A DNA stretch of 64,000 bases from Achromobacter agilis. Lineage in GTDB: Bacteria > Pseudomonadota > Gammaproteobacteria > Burkholderiales > Burkholderiaceae_B. The translations under genes were made by a program, and so were the position numbers. The DNA is taken from NCBI RefSeq assembly GCF_900496965.1, contig NZ_UFQB01000005.1, positions 124,001 to 188,000 of the forward strand, written 5' to 3'. Below are positions 1-7,940 of this stretch, piece after piece. The first letter of the stretch is position 1; each line of letters opens with the position of its first letter. The notes below the pieces were generated by a model. The model ran no database searches. It was not told the origin of the DNA and was given only the letters and a program-made list of their open reading frames with translations.

Positions 1-2
1 TG

Positions 3-131
3 GTGGACAAGGGCCTGCCGCCCGGGCGTTTCGAAACGCTGGGCGCCGGACCGGACCAGCCGGTGGCGACCAACGCCACCGCCGAAGGCCGCGCCAAAAA
101 CCGCCGGATCGAGTTCCGGGCCAGCCGCTAA
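3..131 (+). CDS. OmpA/MotB-type peptidoglycan-binding domain protein, C-terminal end (partial)
   Basis: The first 42 codons of the window are the end of an open frame entering from the left and stopping at TAA 129-131. The visible tail includes a run that reads NATAEGRAKNRRIEF, the hallmark end of an OmpA-like peptidoglycan-binding domain, in which the NRR(I/V)E strand closes the fold. Such domains anchor envelope machines to the cell wall. Because the next genes are tssA and a PAAR protein, the likely full protein is the OmpA-domain TssL/TagL component of a type VI secretion system, but that is inference; the diagnostic N-terminal part lies outside the window. It converges on tssA with 19 bp between the stop codons. 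Confidence 0.75.
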   Translation: MDKGLPPGRFETLGAGPDQPVATNATAEGRAKNRRIEFRASR

Positions 132-149
132 GGCCGCTGGCCTGCGGCC
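132..149. terminator. GC hairpin between convergent genes
   Basis: GGCCGC and GCGGCC form perfect 6-bp arms around a 6-nt loop, filling the gap between the stop codons of the OmpA-domain gene and tssA. There is no T-run on either side, so it may be a weak bidirectional terminator or only a fold. Confidence 0.35.
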
Positions 150-150
150 G

Positions 151-1257
151 TCAGCCGTTGCTGTCCGGCTGCTTCTGCACGCCCAGCAGTTCCTCCAGCC
201 CCGACAGCGTCTCATCGTTCTTGAGGACGGTGCGCAGCCACAGGTGCAGCGACATCTCGCCCCAACTGGCGGCCTTGTCGGCCAGATAGGCAACCGGGCT
301 GTGGGGTTCGGTGCGACGGAAGAACTCCGCCACCTCCCGCAACTGCGTCAGCGCCTGGTCGCGCGTTTGCAGCGGGCCGCGGGCGGGCGCGGGCCCGGAC
401 GCCACGGGCGTATGGTCGGCAGGGGTCAAGGTCGGCTCCAGGCGGGTGGCGGACGGCGCCGGCACGGCGGCGGGCGGCGGCGTCATGTCGGCCCGCACCA
501 GCAGGCCGGCGTCGCGGGCGAAGCGGTGCGCCAGTTCGGTCACGTCCTTCAAGGCTTCGCGCACGGGAGAAAAGGCGGGGCCGTCATCGCCCAGGCGCTC
601 GGCCAGCGTGAGTTCCAGCACGTCCACCGCGGCAAAGCAGCTCTGCAGATTGCTTTCCAGTTCCGAATAAAAGGCCGGCGGCGTATCGCGGCGCGCGGCG
701 TCGAACTGTTCCAGCGTGAGCTTGCCGCGCGTGAGTTCGGCGGCGTTCTGCGGCGCCCGCTTGACCGCGTTGGCCAGATGCGACGCGCTTTCCCATAGCG
801 CCGCGCCCAAGCGCCCGCCCTCGGACTGCGTCAGCGGCAGCTCGCGGACCAGTTGCTGCGATCTGGACAGCAGCCACGCCAGATTGCCCACACGCTGCTG
901 CACATCGCCTTCGTCGGGCACGGGGTGCAGGCCGTCCCAATAGCGGCGGCACAAGCCGTCCAGCAGCAGGAAACCATCGCGCAGGCCGGCGAAGCCGCGC
1001 GTCTTGGCCCAGGCTTCGGCCAACCAGGCCGCCACGCGCACGTCCTTGCTGCGGTCGCGCAGCACGATCGTGCAGATGCTGATCACTTGCGGCCAGTCGG
1101 CCTCTTTGATGTCGATGACCCAGTCGCCCTGGTCCAGGTGCGGATCGTCGTGGCGGCGGGCTTCGCGGATGGCGTCGAACTCGGCCGAGAACACCATGTC
1201 GGCGCCGCATGGCGCATCGCCCGGAATGGGCTGCAGCAGTGTGTCGATATCGCTCAT
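151..1257 (-). CDS. tssA: Type VI secretion system protein TssA (ImpA family)
   Basis: 368 residues. The N-terminal ImpA domain is recognisable (LLQPIPGDAPCGADM near residues 7-20, then a conserved block around WPQVISICTIVLRDRSKD and the YWDGLHPVPDEGD segment). The C-terminus has the helical TssA tail with RTEPHSPVAYLADKAASWG. TssA caps and primes the baseplate and sheath of the T6SS in the cytoplasm. The frame stays open upstream to 1443, but the start at 1257 (MSDIDTLL) matches the family N-terminus and lies at the end of a divergent promoter gap shared with the 83-residue gene at 1431. Neighbours (OmpA-domain protein, PAAR protein) support the assignment. Confidence 0.9.
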   Translation of the reverse strand: MSDIDTLLQPIPGDAPCGADMVFSAEFDAIREARRHDDPHLDQGDWVIDIKEADWPQVISICTIVLRDRSKDVRVAAWLAEAWAKTRGFAGLRDGFLLLDGLCRRYWDGLHPVPDEGDVQQRVGNLAWLLSRSQQLVRELPLTQSEGGRLGAALWESASHLANAVKRAPQNAAELTRGKLTLEQFDAARRDTPPAFYSELESNLQSCFAAVDVLELTLAERLGDDGPAFSPVREALKDVTELAHRFARDAGLLVRADMTPPPAAVPAPSATRLEPTLTPADHTPVASGPAPARGPLQTRDQALTQLREVAEFFRRTEPHSPVAYLADKAASWGEMSLHLWLRTVLKNDETLSGLEELLGVQKQPDSNG

Positions 1258-1430
1258 ATTGGTCTTGTTGGATGACTGAACGGAGGCCCGCCACACAGGC
1301 GGCCAGCCTTCCGGAAGAGGACCGATCTTCCCATATCTGTAACGGCGTTGCGTTTGAAGATGACACGTCCTATTACAAAGCGCATCACGCACCCTGGATA
1401 TCATGCGAGTTCCCCGCATCAGGAGTCGCC

Positions 1431-1682
1431 ATGAACAAGTCATTCCACATGTTGCCCGATGGCCGTTTCATCAACGGCAAGCCGCGCCGCTGCCCTGACG
1501 GCACCTATGTCGGCGACGGCGGCCCCATTACGCGGGCGCCGGACGGCTCCTACGTGGCCGGCACGCCGCAGCGCGCGCCCAACGGCAGCTATCTTGGCGG
1601 CGACGGTCCGGTCCGCATGGCGCCCGACGGCACCTTTGTCATTGGCGTGCCTCGCCAGGCGCCGGACGGCACGTATCTGTAA
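1431..1682 (+). CDS. Small PDG-repeat protein in T6SS locus
   Basis: 83 residues with a good ribosome site (AGGAG at 1421-1425). Almost the whole protein is six copies of a short unit that starts P(D/N)G(S/T/R)(Y/F): PDGRF, PDGTY, PDGSY, PNGSY, PDGTF, PDGTY. The units alternate between about 13 residues (ending GxPxxA) and about 15 residues (with an internal GDGGP or GGDGP). This resembles MORN-like beta-hairpin repeats, though I cannot assign it to a named family. No signal peptide or membrane segment. It sits between tssA (divergent) and a PAAR gene 35 bp downstream on the same strand, so it is probably co-expressed with the tip protein; a chaperone or tip-accessory role is a guess. Confidence 0.75.
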   Translation: MNKSFHMLPDGRFINGKPRRCPDGTYVGDGGPITRAPDGSYVAGTPQRAPNGSYLGGDGPVRMAPDGTFVIGVPRQAPDGTYL

Positions 1683-1717
1683 GCATATATAACAAATCTG
1701 ACAAACAACGAGCAGCC

Positions 1718-1987
1718 ATGGCGCAGCTATCGGTGATACGCAAGGGCGACCGCACCTCTCACGGCGGCGTGGTCGTCACGGGCGACGAAACAGTCATGAT
1801 CTTCGGCCAGCCCATGGCCCGCCTGGGCGACCGCGTCACCTGCCCCAAATGCAACGGCACCCACACCATCGTCGAAGGTGCGGCGGGCGTCAGTTCGGAC
1901 CGCCGGACGGCCCTGGAAGGCATGAAGACCTCCTGTGGCGCGACGCTGATCGCCAGCCAGCAGTTCTACCGCCTCGAGCACGGCTAG
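1718..1987 (+). CDS. PAAR domain protein (T6SS spike tip)
   Basis: 89 residues, a stand-alone PAAR domain. It has the typical opening (IRKGDRTSHGGVVVTGDETVMI), the RLGDRV turn, and a CPKCNGTH cluster giving Cys and His ligands for the tip metal. PAAR proteins sit on the VgrG trimer, sharpen the T6SS spike and can carry effectors; this one has no C-terminal effector extension. It follows the PDG-repeat gene by 35 bp in the same direction. A second, DUF2235-type hydrolase gene lies 1.5 kb downstream and could be a cargo. Confidence 0.88.
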   Translation: MAQLSVIRKGDRTSHGGVVVTGDETVMIFGQPMARLGDRVTCPKCNGTHTIVEGAAGVSSDRRTALEGMKTSCGATLIASQQFYRLEHG

Positions 1988-2090
1988 GCCGCGCGGCACG
2001 CTGGGGCCGAGTGCCCGGGCCGCCGTCCTATAATCGTCTGCATACGCTGCACGCTAGGCGCCTGCCGAGGGGCAGCCGCAGGAGACCGTC

Positions 2091-2255
2091 ATGAAATCCC
2101 CCCTGATGCACTTGATCGCCGCGCTAGCGGCCGCCCTGTTGCTGGGCGGCTGTGCCCCGGGCGAAGGCGGCCCGCCCTACCCGGGCGCGGCCAATCCCTA
2201 CAGCGCCGGCGGCTTCCACGACGCCGGGCCGAACTACCCCAACACGGGGCGCTAG
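2091..2255 (+). CDS. Small lipoprotein
   Basis: 54 residues, preceded by an AGGAG ribosome site at 2080-2084. The N-terminus is a lipoprotein signal: Lys at residue 3, a hydrophobic run of Leu/Ala, then the lipobox LGGC with Cys at residue 21. The remaining 33 residues are Gly/Pro/Asn/Tyr rich and low in complexity (PYPGAANPYSAGG), suggesting a short disordered tail. It is about 100 bp downstream of the PAAR gene on the same strand. No function is recognisable. Small lipoproteins next to T6SS effectors can be immunity proteins, but nothing in this sequence shows that. Its stop codon overlaps the stop of a degraded gene on the other strand. Confidence 0.6.
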   Translation: MKSPLMHLIAALAAALLLGGCAPGEGGPPYPGAANPYSAGGFHDAGPNYPNTGR

Positions 2256-2392
2256 GCCCGGCCGAAGTGGCGATAAACGATGCGGCCCTGCTTGTCGATC
2301 AGGTAGACCGCCGGCCAGTACGGGTTGCGGTACGCGGCCGAGATGCGCGTTGACGCGACAAGCAGCGGCTCGCTATCGGTCTTCGCGCTGGA
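2252..2392 (-). pseudogene. Remnant of a thioredoxin-like (redoxin) gene, C-terminal fragment
   Basis: Read on the minus strand, the open stretch between the mtnN stop codon and a TAG at 2252-2254 encodes about 46 residues, including AYRNPYWPAVYLIDKQGRIVY. The YWPAVYLIDKQGRI segment is characteristic of the C-terminal half of thioredoxin-fold/redoxin proteins (DipZ or AhpC-TSA type). There is no start codon, no CxxC active site, and the end (HFGRA) is shorter than in intact relatives. It reads as a decayed fragment left when mtnN or the lipoprotein region was rearranged. Confidence 0.5.
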
Positions 2393-3142
2393 TCAGGCGT
2401 CCGACAAGGCGCCCGACTTCAGCAAGGGCGCCAGGATGCCCGCCGTGTAGACCCGCGCCACGTTCTCGAGGAACGCAGTGAAATCGGCTTTCGCGGCGTG
2501 GTCGGCCCGGTCTGAAACCACGCGCATCACTGCGAAGGGAATGTCGAATTCATAGCAGATCTGCGCCATTGCCGCGCCCTCCATCTCCACGCAGAGCGCG
2601 TCCGGCAGGCGCTTGCGCAACACCTGGGCCTCGTCGACGCGATTGACGAAGACGTCTCCGGTGGCGATCAGGCCGGCGTGGACCCTGGCGTTTGCGCGCG
2701 CACCGTCCGCCATGCCCCCGGCGCGCAGGAAGTCCTGGGCACTGTCCTGCAACAACCGGCTCAGGGCCGCATCCGACTCGAAACAAGCACGGCCCAGCAA
2801 CGGGATCTCGTGTTGGCCGAACAGGGGCCGCGCATCCATATCGTGCTGCATCAAGGTGCTGGCGATCACCACGTCGCCCACGTCCACCGCCTCGTGCAGG
2901 CCGCCCGCCAGGCCGGTGAAGATCACCCGCGAAACCTGGAACTCCCGGATGACGATGGACGCCGTTGCCGCGGCGGCCACCTTGCCGATGCGGCTTAGCG
3001 CGATCACGCAGGGCGTGCCCCACAGCGTACCGACATGGAAATCGCGCATCGCGATGCGGTGAACGGCCGCGCCAGGATCCATCGCCGCCAGCAGATCGGC
3101 AATTTCCTCGTGCAACGCGCCCAGGATGGCCAGACGTCCCAT
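2393..3142 (-). CDS. mtnN: 5'-methylthioadenosine/S-adenosylhomocysteine nucleosidase
   Basis: 249 residues. Hydrolyses the glycosidic bond of MTA, SAH and 5'-deoxyadenosine, feeding methionine salvage and removing SAM by-products. The N-terminus (LAILGALHEEI) places the catalytic acid at Glu12 or Glu13. The ribose-binding Met-Glu pair is in VEMEGAA (Glu188), and the catalytic Asp is in VSDRAD (Asp211), equivalent to Glu12, Glu174 and Asp197 of the E. coli enzyme. The start at 3142 is preceded by AGAAAGAA as ribosome site; an ATG 15 bp upstream is possible. It stands alone on the minus strand, divergent from the DUF2235 gene. Some related phosphorylases share the fold, but the Glu/Asp set favours a nucleosidase. 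Confidence 0.85.
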   Translation of the reverse strand: MGRLAILGALHEEIADLLAAMDPGAAVHRIAMRDFHVGTLWGTPCVIALSRIGKVAAAATASIVIREFQVSRVIFTGLAGGLHEAVDVGDVVIASTLMQHDMDARPLFGQHEIPLLGRACFESDAALSRLLQDSAQDFLRAGGMADGARANARVHAGLIATGDVFVNRVDEAQVLRKRLPDALCVEMEGAAMAQICYEFDIPFAVMRVVSDRADHAAKADFTAFLENVARVYTAGILAPLLKSGALSDA

Positions 3143-3523
3143 CGTGTTCTTTCTCATTGAATGGCATTGAAGGCACAACAGCTCGGATCGCGGCGCCTGT
3201 CCGAAACGGCCTGGCCGCTCTGTGTCGCAGCGTATCAGCCGAACCGAAGGATACCGCAGCAACCTGGATACCATCCCTGCCTCTATCGGATTGCGCCTAA
3301 TGCCGTAGCCGTGCCTCCGCGCTCCGGCATGCGCCCTTTCTGCCGCGCAGGCACGGATCATCGGATGGCTACCGATTAGCTAGCCTCAACGGCGGTGTAC
3401 GTCCTTCCAGCAGGGAAACCACGCGCCCGGCGCCCCGCGCGCCGCATGCTAGCTTACGTCCCGCGGGCGCGGACCCTGCCAGCAGCAGATTCTTGGAAAG
3501 GCTTGATCTGTGGGGAGGCCATC
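3143..3523. other. 381-bp divergent intergenic region
   Basis: Gap between mtnN (minus) and the DUF2235 gene (plus). It must hold both promoters. Frames extending both genes upstream cross it but have no family-like sequence. I see no repeat, tRNA or clear promoter hexamer pair. Confidence 0.5.
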
Positions 3524-4564
3524 ATGGTGAAGAATCTCGCCGTATTCTTCGACGGAACCTGGAACGAACCCAATGACCGCACCAATGCCTACGAGCTCTA
3601 CAAGGCGGCGCCCGAGACCAGCACGCAGGAAACGCTCTACATCGAAGGCGTCGGCACGCAAGGCCAGGGTCTGTGGGCCGCAATGGACAGATTCATGGGC
3701 GGGGCCTTCGGCGCGGGGCTGTCCGCCAACATCCGCGCAGGCTACCGCTGGCTGTGCCACCGGCACGAACCGCTGGACCGCATCTTCCTGTTCGGCTTCA
3801 GCCGCGGCGCCTACTCCGCCCGCAGCCTTGCCGGTATGGTGCGCAAATGCGGCCTGCTGAACGCACCCTCGGAGGCCGGCGTCGAAGAGGCCTACGCCCT
3901 GTACCGTGACGACTGCAAGCCCGCCTCGCTGGAAGCCACCGCGTTCCGCGCGAAATTCTCGCGTGAAACCGACCTGCACTTCGTCGGCGTCTGGGACACG
4001 GTGGGCAGCCTGGGCATTCCCGTGGGCGGCATTTCCTTTCCGGGCTTCTCGACGTTCTACAACTTCCACGACACCGAACTCAGCAACCACGTCCACCACG
4101 CGTATCACGCCATCGCCGCCAATGAGTTCCGCGAGCCCTACTTCCCCACGTTGTGGACACGCCTGGCCGGTTCGGAGCCCCGGCCGCCCGAGCGCCCCGT
4201 GGAACAGCGCTGGTTCATCGGGGCCCATTCGGACATCGGCGGCGGATACCGGGACGGTAGCCTGCAGACGCTGCCGGCCGCATGGCTGCAGGAAAAGGCC
4301 CGGGAGGTAGGCCTGGAGGCCGGCGTCGCCCAGCGGATCGCTACGGACTACGAGCAGTGCGAACCGCATGACTCGTCCCGGGAATTCACGCAAAAGGTGT
4401 TGATCCACGTGCGCAAGCGTCCCCGCCAGTGGGATGGCGCCCGGGTGCTGAACCTGACGGTGGACGACCGGCTGGTCAAGCGCTTCGCGCGCAGCCAGGA
4501 GTTCCTGAAGGAGTACCCGGACTTCAAGCACGCGCTGGAGCAGCTGCCGGTGTCGCGCCAATAG
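3524..4564 (+). CDS. DUF2235 alpha/beta-hydrolase (Tle1-like, possible T6SS phospholipase)
   Basis: 346 residues, start chosen at ATG 3524 behind GGGGAGG. The N-terminal FFDGTWN (residues 8-14) is the DUF2235 signature. GFSRG at 91-95 is the nucleophile elbow with Ser93, and GAHSDIGGGY at 233-242 is the second conserved DUF2235 block holding a catalytic Asp. DUF2235 proteins include the T6SS phospholipase A effectors of the Tle1 family, which act on membranes of rival cells. The nearby tssA and PAAR genes make that role plausible, but there is no fused VgrG/PAAR domain and no obvious immunity gene directly next to it. Housekeeping DUF2235 hydrolases also exist, so the effector role is inference. 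Confidence 0.8.
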   Translation: MVKNLAVFFDGTWNEPNDRTNAYELYKAAPETSTQETLYIEGVGTQGQGLWAAMDRFMGGAFGAGLSANIRAGYRWLCHRHEPLDRIFLFGFSRGAYSARSLAGMVRKCGLLNAPSEAGVEEAYALYRDDCKPASLEATAFRAKFSRETDLHFVGVWDTVGSLGIPVGGISFPGFSTFYNFHDTELSNHVHHAYHAIAANEFREPYFPTLWTRLAGSEPRPPERPVEQRWFIGAHSDIGGGYRDGSLQTLPAAWLQEKAREVGLEAGVAQRIATDYEQCEPHDSSREFTQKVLIHVRKRPRQWDGARVLNLTVDDRLVKRFARSQEFLKEYPDFKHALEQLPVSRQ

Positions 4565-4576
4565 GCGCGGCGGATG

Positions 4577-4609
4577 AAAAAAATGCCCCGGCGACCGCTC
4601 GCCAGGGCA
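4577..4609 (-). terminator. Rho-independent terminator of the liv/dehydrogenase operon
   Basis: TGCCCCGGCGA (4584-4594) and TCGCCAGGGCA (4599-4609) pair over 11 bp (one G-U) around a 4-nt loop. On the minus strand the stem is followed by seven T (A-run 4577-4583). It lies 26 bp beyond the stop codon of the receptor gene ending at 4635. Confidence 0.85.
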
Positions 4610-4634
4610 AAGTCCTGCACACTGCACCGATTGC

Positions 4635-5939
4635 TCAGTTCGAATACACCTTGATCTGGTCGCTCTTCAGCACGTCCGGGGTCAGGCTCTTTTCGATCCA
4701 TTCCATGGACGTGTCGGTCACGCCCGGGGTGACCAGCTCGGCCGGCACGATCGTGATATCGGCCAGCACCTTGAACGGGTACTTGTCGCTCTTCTTCGTC
4801 ACGCCGAACAGCTGCGCCTCGAGGCCCTGGCCGTCGGCCCGGTGCATCTTCACGTCACGGCCGAAGCCCTTGAAGGTCACGTCGTGCATGGCGGCCGCCA
4901 CCTGCTCGGGGGAGGGCCAAGCGCCGCCGTTGGCCTTGATGGCCTGCTCGTAGCCGGCCTTCAGGCCTTGTATCGCCTGCACCATGTGGTAGACGGAGTA
5001 GATCGGGTAGGCGCCGGTCTTATCGTGGAATTTCTTCACGAAAGCCTGGTGCTGCGGATCGTCCTTGGTCTCGGGATGCTGGAAGTAGTGGTCGCCGCGG
5101 GCGCCGACGTAGACGCCTTCAGGCAGCGCGTTGCCCAGGCGTTCCAGCGAGCTCTCGGCCAGGGACAGCACGAAGGTCGAGTTCTTGAACAGGTTGCGCT
5201 GCGAGGCCTGGCGCACGAAGTTGTCCAGGTCGCCGCCCCACGACGTGGAGAGGATGACGTCCGGACGCAAGGCCTGCAGGCGGCTGATTTCAGTGGAGAA
5301 ATCGGCTGCTCCGAACTTGGGGAACATCTCGGCCACTACCTTGACATCGGGTTTGAACTTCTTCAGCGCGGCCAGGAAGATATCGCGCGAATCGCGGCCC
5401 CAGGCGTAGTCCTGGTTGACGATGGCGATGGTCTTGAAGTCGGGCTTGACCTTCATCAGGTATAGCACCTGCGCGACCATTTCGGTGGTGGCGTTGGCCT
5501 GCGTGCGCACCACGTACTTGTACTTCTTGCCTTCCAGCGCCTTTTCCGTGCCGCAGTCCCACAGCACGTTCAGCACTTTCAGGTCTTCGGCCACGGGCGC
5601 AACGATATTGCAGTGACCGCTGGAAATCGCCGACAGCATGACCCGCGTGCCGCCCTCCGCCAGGCGGCGGTATTCCGACAGCAGCTTCTCGCCGCCGCCG
5701 CCTTCGTCGATGTAGCTCGGCACCAGCTTCACGCCGTCGATGCCGCCACTGGCGTTGATGTCCTGGATCAGGATCTCGGCAGCGTCGCGCGCCGGCACCC
5801 CGAATACCGAGGCCGAGCCCGACAGATAGGTCGAAATGCCGATGTTCAGTTCCTTGGGCTTGTCCGCCGCATGGGCCAGCGCCGCGGCGCCGGACAGCAG
5901 GGAGGCGCCCAGAAGAGCCGCCAGTCTTGAGAGTTTCAT
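4635..5939 (-). CDS. ABC transporter periplasmic substrate-binding protein (branched-chain amino acid type)
   Basis: 434 residues with a clear Sec signal peptide (MKLSRLAALLGASLLSGAAA, cleavage after AHA near 24). The mature part starts KELNIGISTYLSGSASVFG and follows the Peripla_BP_6/LivK fold of type-I receptors. Conserved segments include IQDINASGGIDG and IAIVNQDYAWGRDSRD. It captures a small substrate in the periplasm and hands it to LivHMGF. It is the last gene of the operon, 36 bp after the alcohol dehydrogenase, followed by a strong terminator. The substrate cannot be read from the sequence. Because three dehydrogenases sit between transporter and receptor, an alcohol, aldehyde or aromatic precursor is as likely as an amino acid. 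Confidence 0.88.
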   Translation of the reverse strand: MKLSRLAALLGASLLSGAAALAHAADKPKELNIGISTYLSGSASVFGVPARDAAEILIQDINASGGIDGVKLVPSYIDEGGGGEKLLSEYRRLAEGGTRVMLSAISSGHCNIVAPVAEDLKVLNVLWDCGTEKALEGKKYKYVVRTQANATTEMVAQVLYLMKVKPDFKTIAIVNQDYAWGRDSRDIFLAALKKFKPDVKVVAEMFPKFGAADFSTEISRLQALRPDVILSTSWGGDLDNFVRQASQRNLFKNSTFVLSLAESSLERLGNALPEGVYVGARGDHYFQHPETKDDPQHQAFVKKFHDKTGAYPIYSVYHMVQAIQGLKAGYEQAIKANGGAWPSPEQVAAAMHDVTFKGFGRDVKMHRADGQGLEAQLFGVTKKSDKYPFKVLADITIVPAELVTPGVTDTSMEWIEKSLTPDVLKSDQIKVYSN

Positions 5940-5975
5940 GGTCTAGTCTCCAGTGTTGTTATCGGGTCTGTGCCC

Positions 5976-7100
5976 TTAGAAAACGATGGCGTCGCGCAAG
6001 CTGCCGCCGGTGGCGAGGTGATCGAACCCCTCGTTGATCTGGTCCAGCGAAAACGATTTGCCCATCATCCGGTCGACGGGCAGCCGGCCCGCCTTGTACA
6101 GATCGATGTAGCGGCTGATGTCGATGGCAGGCACGCCAGACCCCAGATAGCTGCCCCGGATCTCGCGTTCTTCGCCCACCATCTGCGACAGCGACAGCGG
6201 AAAGTTGAACTTGGGATTGGGCAGGCCCGAGGTCACGGTCGCGCCGCCGCGGCGCGTCAGCTTGTAGGCGGTTTCAAAGGCCGGCACGGCGCCGGCCATG
6301 TCGAAGCCGTAGTCGACGCGGCCGCCGGCCAGGTCGAACAGGTCGTCGTCCGACGTCACCTGCCTGGGATTGACCGCGTGCGTCGCGCCCAGCTCCTTGG
6401 CGAGCGCGAGCTTCTCGTCGCTGAGGTCCACCGCGACCACGCGGCGCGCGCCGGCGGCGACGGCGGCCAGCAGTGCGCTGAGCCCTACCCCGCCCAGGCC
6501 GACGATGGCTGCCGTGTCGCCCATCTTGATGCGGGCGCGGTTGATGACCGCGCCCGCGCCCGTCAGCACGGCGCAGCCGAACAGCGCGGCCTCGCGGTGG
6601 CTGAGCTCGACATTGACCTTCACGCAGGACCGGCGCGACACCACGGCGTACTCCGCGAAGCAGGACACGCCCGTATGGTGGTTGATGTATTCGTCGCCGA
6701 TGTGCAGGCGGCGATCGCCGCCCAACAGGGTGCCCTTGGTGTTGGCCGCCGCGCCCGGTTCGCACAGCGCGGGCCGCCCTTCCATGCAGGGATTGCAGCA
6801 GCCGCAGCTGGGCACGAACACCATGGCGACATGGTCGCCCGGTTTCAGGTCCGTCACGCCAGGGCCCGCCTCCACGACTTCGCCGGACGACTCGTGCCCC
6901 AGCACGATAGGCACGCCGCGGGGCCGGTCGCCGTTGATGACCGACAGGTCGGAATGGCACAGCCCGGCCGCCTTGATCCGGACCAGCACTTCGCCGAAGC
7001 CCGGCGGGTCCAGCTCGATCTCGGCAATGCTCAATGGCCGGGTCCGGGCATAGGGGCCTTCGACTCCCACTTCCCGCAACAGCGCCGCTCTGATTTTCAT
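5976..7100 (-). CDS. Zinc-dependent alcohol dehydrogenase (MDR superfamily)
   Basis: 374 residues from ATG 7100; an in-frame ATG at 7115 is an alternative. Catalytic-zinc ligands are Cys48, His69-Glu70 (GHE) and Cys176. The structural-zinc lobe is intact, with Cys99, Cys102, Cys105 and Cys113 (C-x2-C-x2-C-x7-C). The NAD(P) Rossmann motif GLGGVG is at 201-206. It oxidises a primary or secondary alcohol to the carbonyl in the cytosol. It resembles class III-like and aryl/alkyl alcohol dehydrogenases; I cannot fix the substrate. It lies between the SDR gene and the receptor gene in one operon, suggesting it acts on the imported compound or a product of it. Confidence 0.88.
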   Translation of the reverse strand: MKIRAALLREVGVEGPYARTRPLSIAEIELDPPGFGEVLVRIKAAGLCHSDLSVINGDRPRGVPIVLGHESSGEVVEAGPGVTDLKPGDHVAMVFVPSCGCCNPCMEGRPALCEPGAAANTKGTLLGGDRRLHIGDEYINHHTGVSCFAEYAVVSRRSCVKVNVELSHREAALFGCAVLTGAGAVINRARIKMGDTAAIVGLGGVGLSALLAAVAAGARRVVAVDLSDEKLALAKELGATHAVNPRQVTSDDDLFDLAGGRVDYGFDMAGAVPAFETAYKLTRRGGATVTSGLPNPKFNFPLSLSQMVGEEREIRGSYLGSGVPAIDISRYIDLYKAGRLPVDRMMGKSFSLDQINEGFDHLATGGSLRDAIVF

Positions 7101-7160
7101 TTGCCTATCATCCACAGAAAGAAGGAAAACGCCCGGGCAGAGCCGGGCTTGCGGCCTGCG

Positions 7161-7913
7161 CTATACCGTGCGGCCGCCGTCCACCGGAAACTCGACGCCG
7201 GTGATGAACTCGGCCGCATCGCTGGCCAGGAACAACGCCGCCGCCGCCACGTCGGATGGCTGGCAGAAGCGGCCCAGGGGAATGGTCGACACGAACTTGG
7301 CCCGGTTCTCCGGCGTGTCCGGCAGGCCCATGAATAGCTCGAACATGCCCGTGATGCCCATGACCGGGCAGATGGCGTTGACGCGGATGCCGTCGGGGCC
7401 CAATTCCACGGCCATGGACTTGGACAGCACGTTGACGGCGCCCTTGGACGCGTTGTACCAGCTGAGTCCCGGGCGCGGACGGATGCCGGCGGTGGAGCCC
7501 ACGTTCAGGATCACGCCGCGCTTTTGCTCGCGCATGACGGGCACCACGGCCTGCGCCATGTGATAGATCGACTTCACGTTGATGTCGAACATGCGGTCGA
7601 ACATGGCCTCGTCCACATCCAGCATGGGCTGGTTCTTGTGGGTGATGGCCGCATTGTTGACGACGATGTCCACGGAGCCGAAGGTCTCGCGGCAGACGCG
7701 CACGGCATTGTCGATGTCGGCGCGGCTGGATACGTCGGCCTTGACCGCCAGCGCGGCGGGGCCGACCTCGCGCGCCACGCGGTCCGCGGCCTCTTTGTTG
7801 ATGTCGGCGATGACGACCTTGGCGCCTTCCTTGGCGTACAGCTTGACGATGCCTTCACCGAAACCGCTGCCGCCGCCCGTGACGATGGCGACCTTGCCTT
7901 GCAACTGACTCAT
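7161..7913 (-). CDS. Short-chain dehydrogenase/reductase
   Basis: 250 residues, classical SDR length. The cofactor site TGGGSGFGEG starts at residue 12, NNAA is at 86-89, and the catalytic Ser140, Tyr153 and Lys157 (YNASKG) are present. Asp37 after the second beta strand (IADIN) favours NAD(H). The C-terminus (GVEFPVDGGRTV) is typical of FabG/glucose-dehydrogenase-like SDRs. It lies 27 bp after the aldehyde dehydrogenase and before the alcohol dehydrogenase, so the operon provides two alcohol/ketone oxidoreductases and one aldehyde dehydrogenase. Substrate unknown. Confidence 0.88.
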   Translation of the reverse strand: MSQLQGKVAIVTGGGSGFGEGIVKLYAKEGAKVVIADINKEAADRVAREVGPAALAVKADVSSRADIDNAVRVCRETFGSVDIVVNNAAITHKNQPMLDVDEAMFDRMFDINVKSIYHMAQAVVPVMREQKRGVILNVGSTAGIRPRPGLSWYNASKGAVNVLSKSMAVELGPDGIRVNAICPVMGITGMFELFMGLPDTPENRAKFVSTIPLGRFCQPSDVAAAALFLASDAAEFITGVEFPVDGGRTV

Positions 7914-7940
7914 TTCCTGTCTCCGTTTTTTGTCCGGCGA

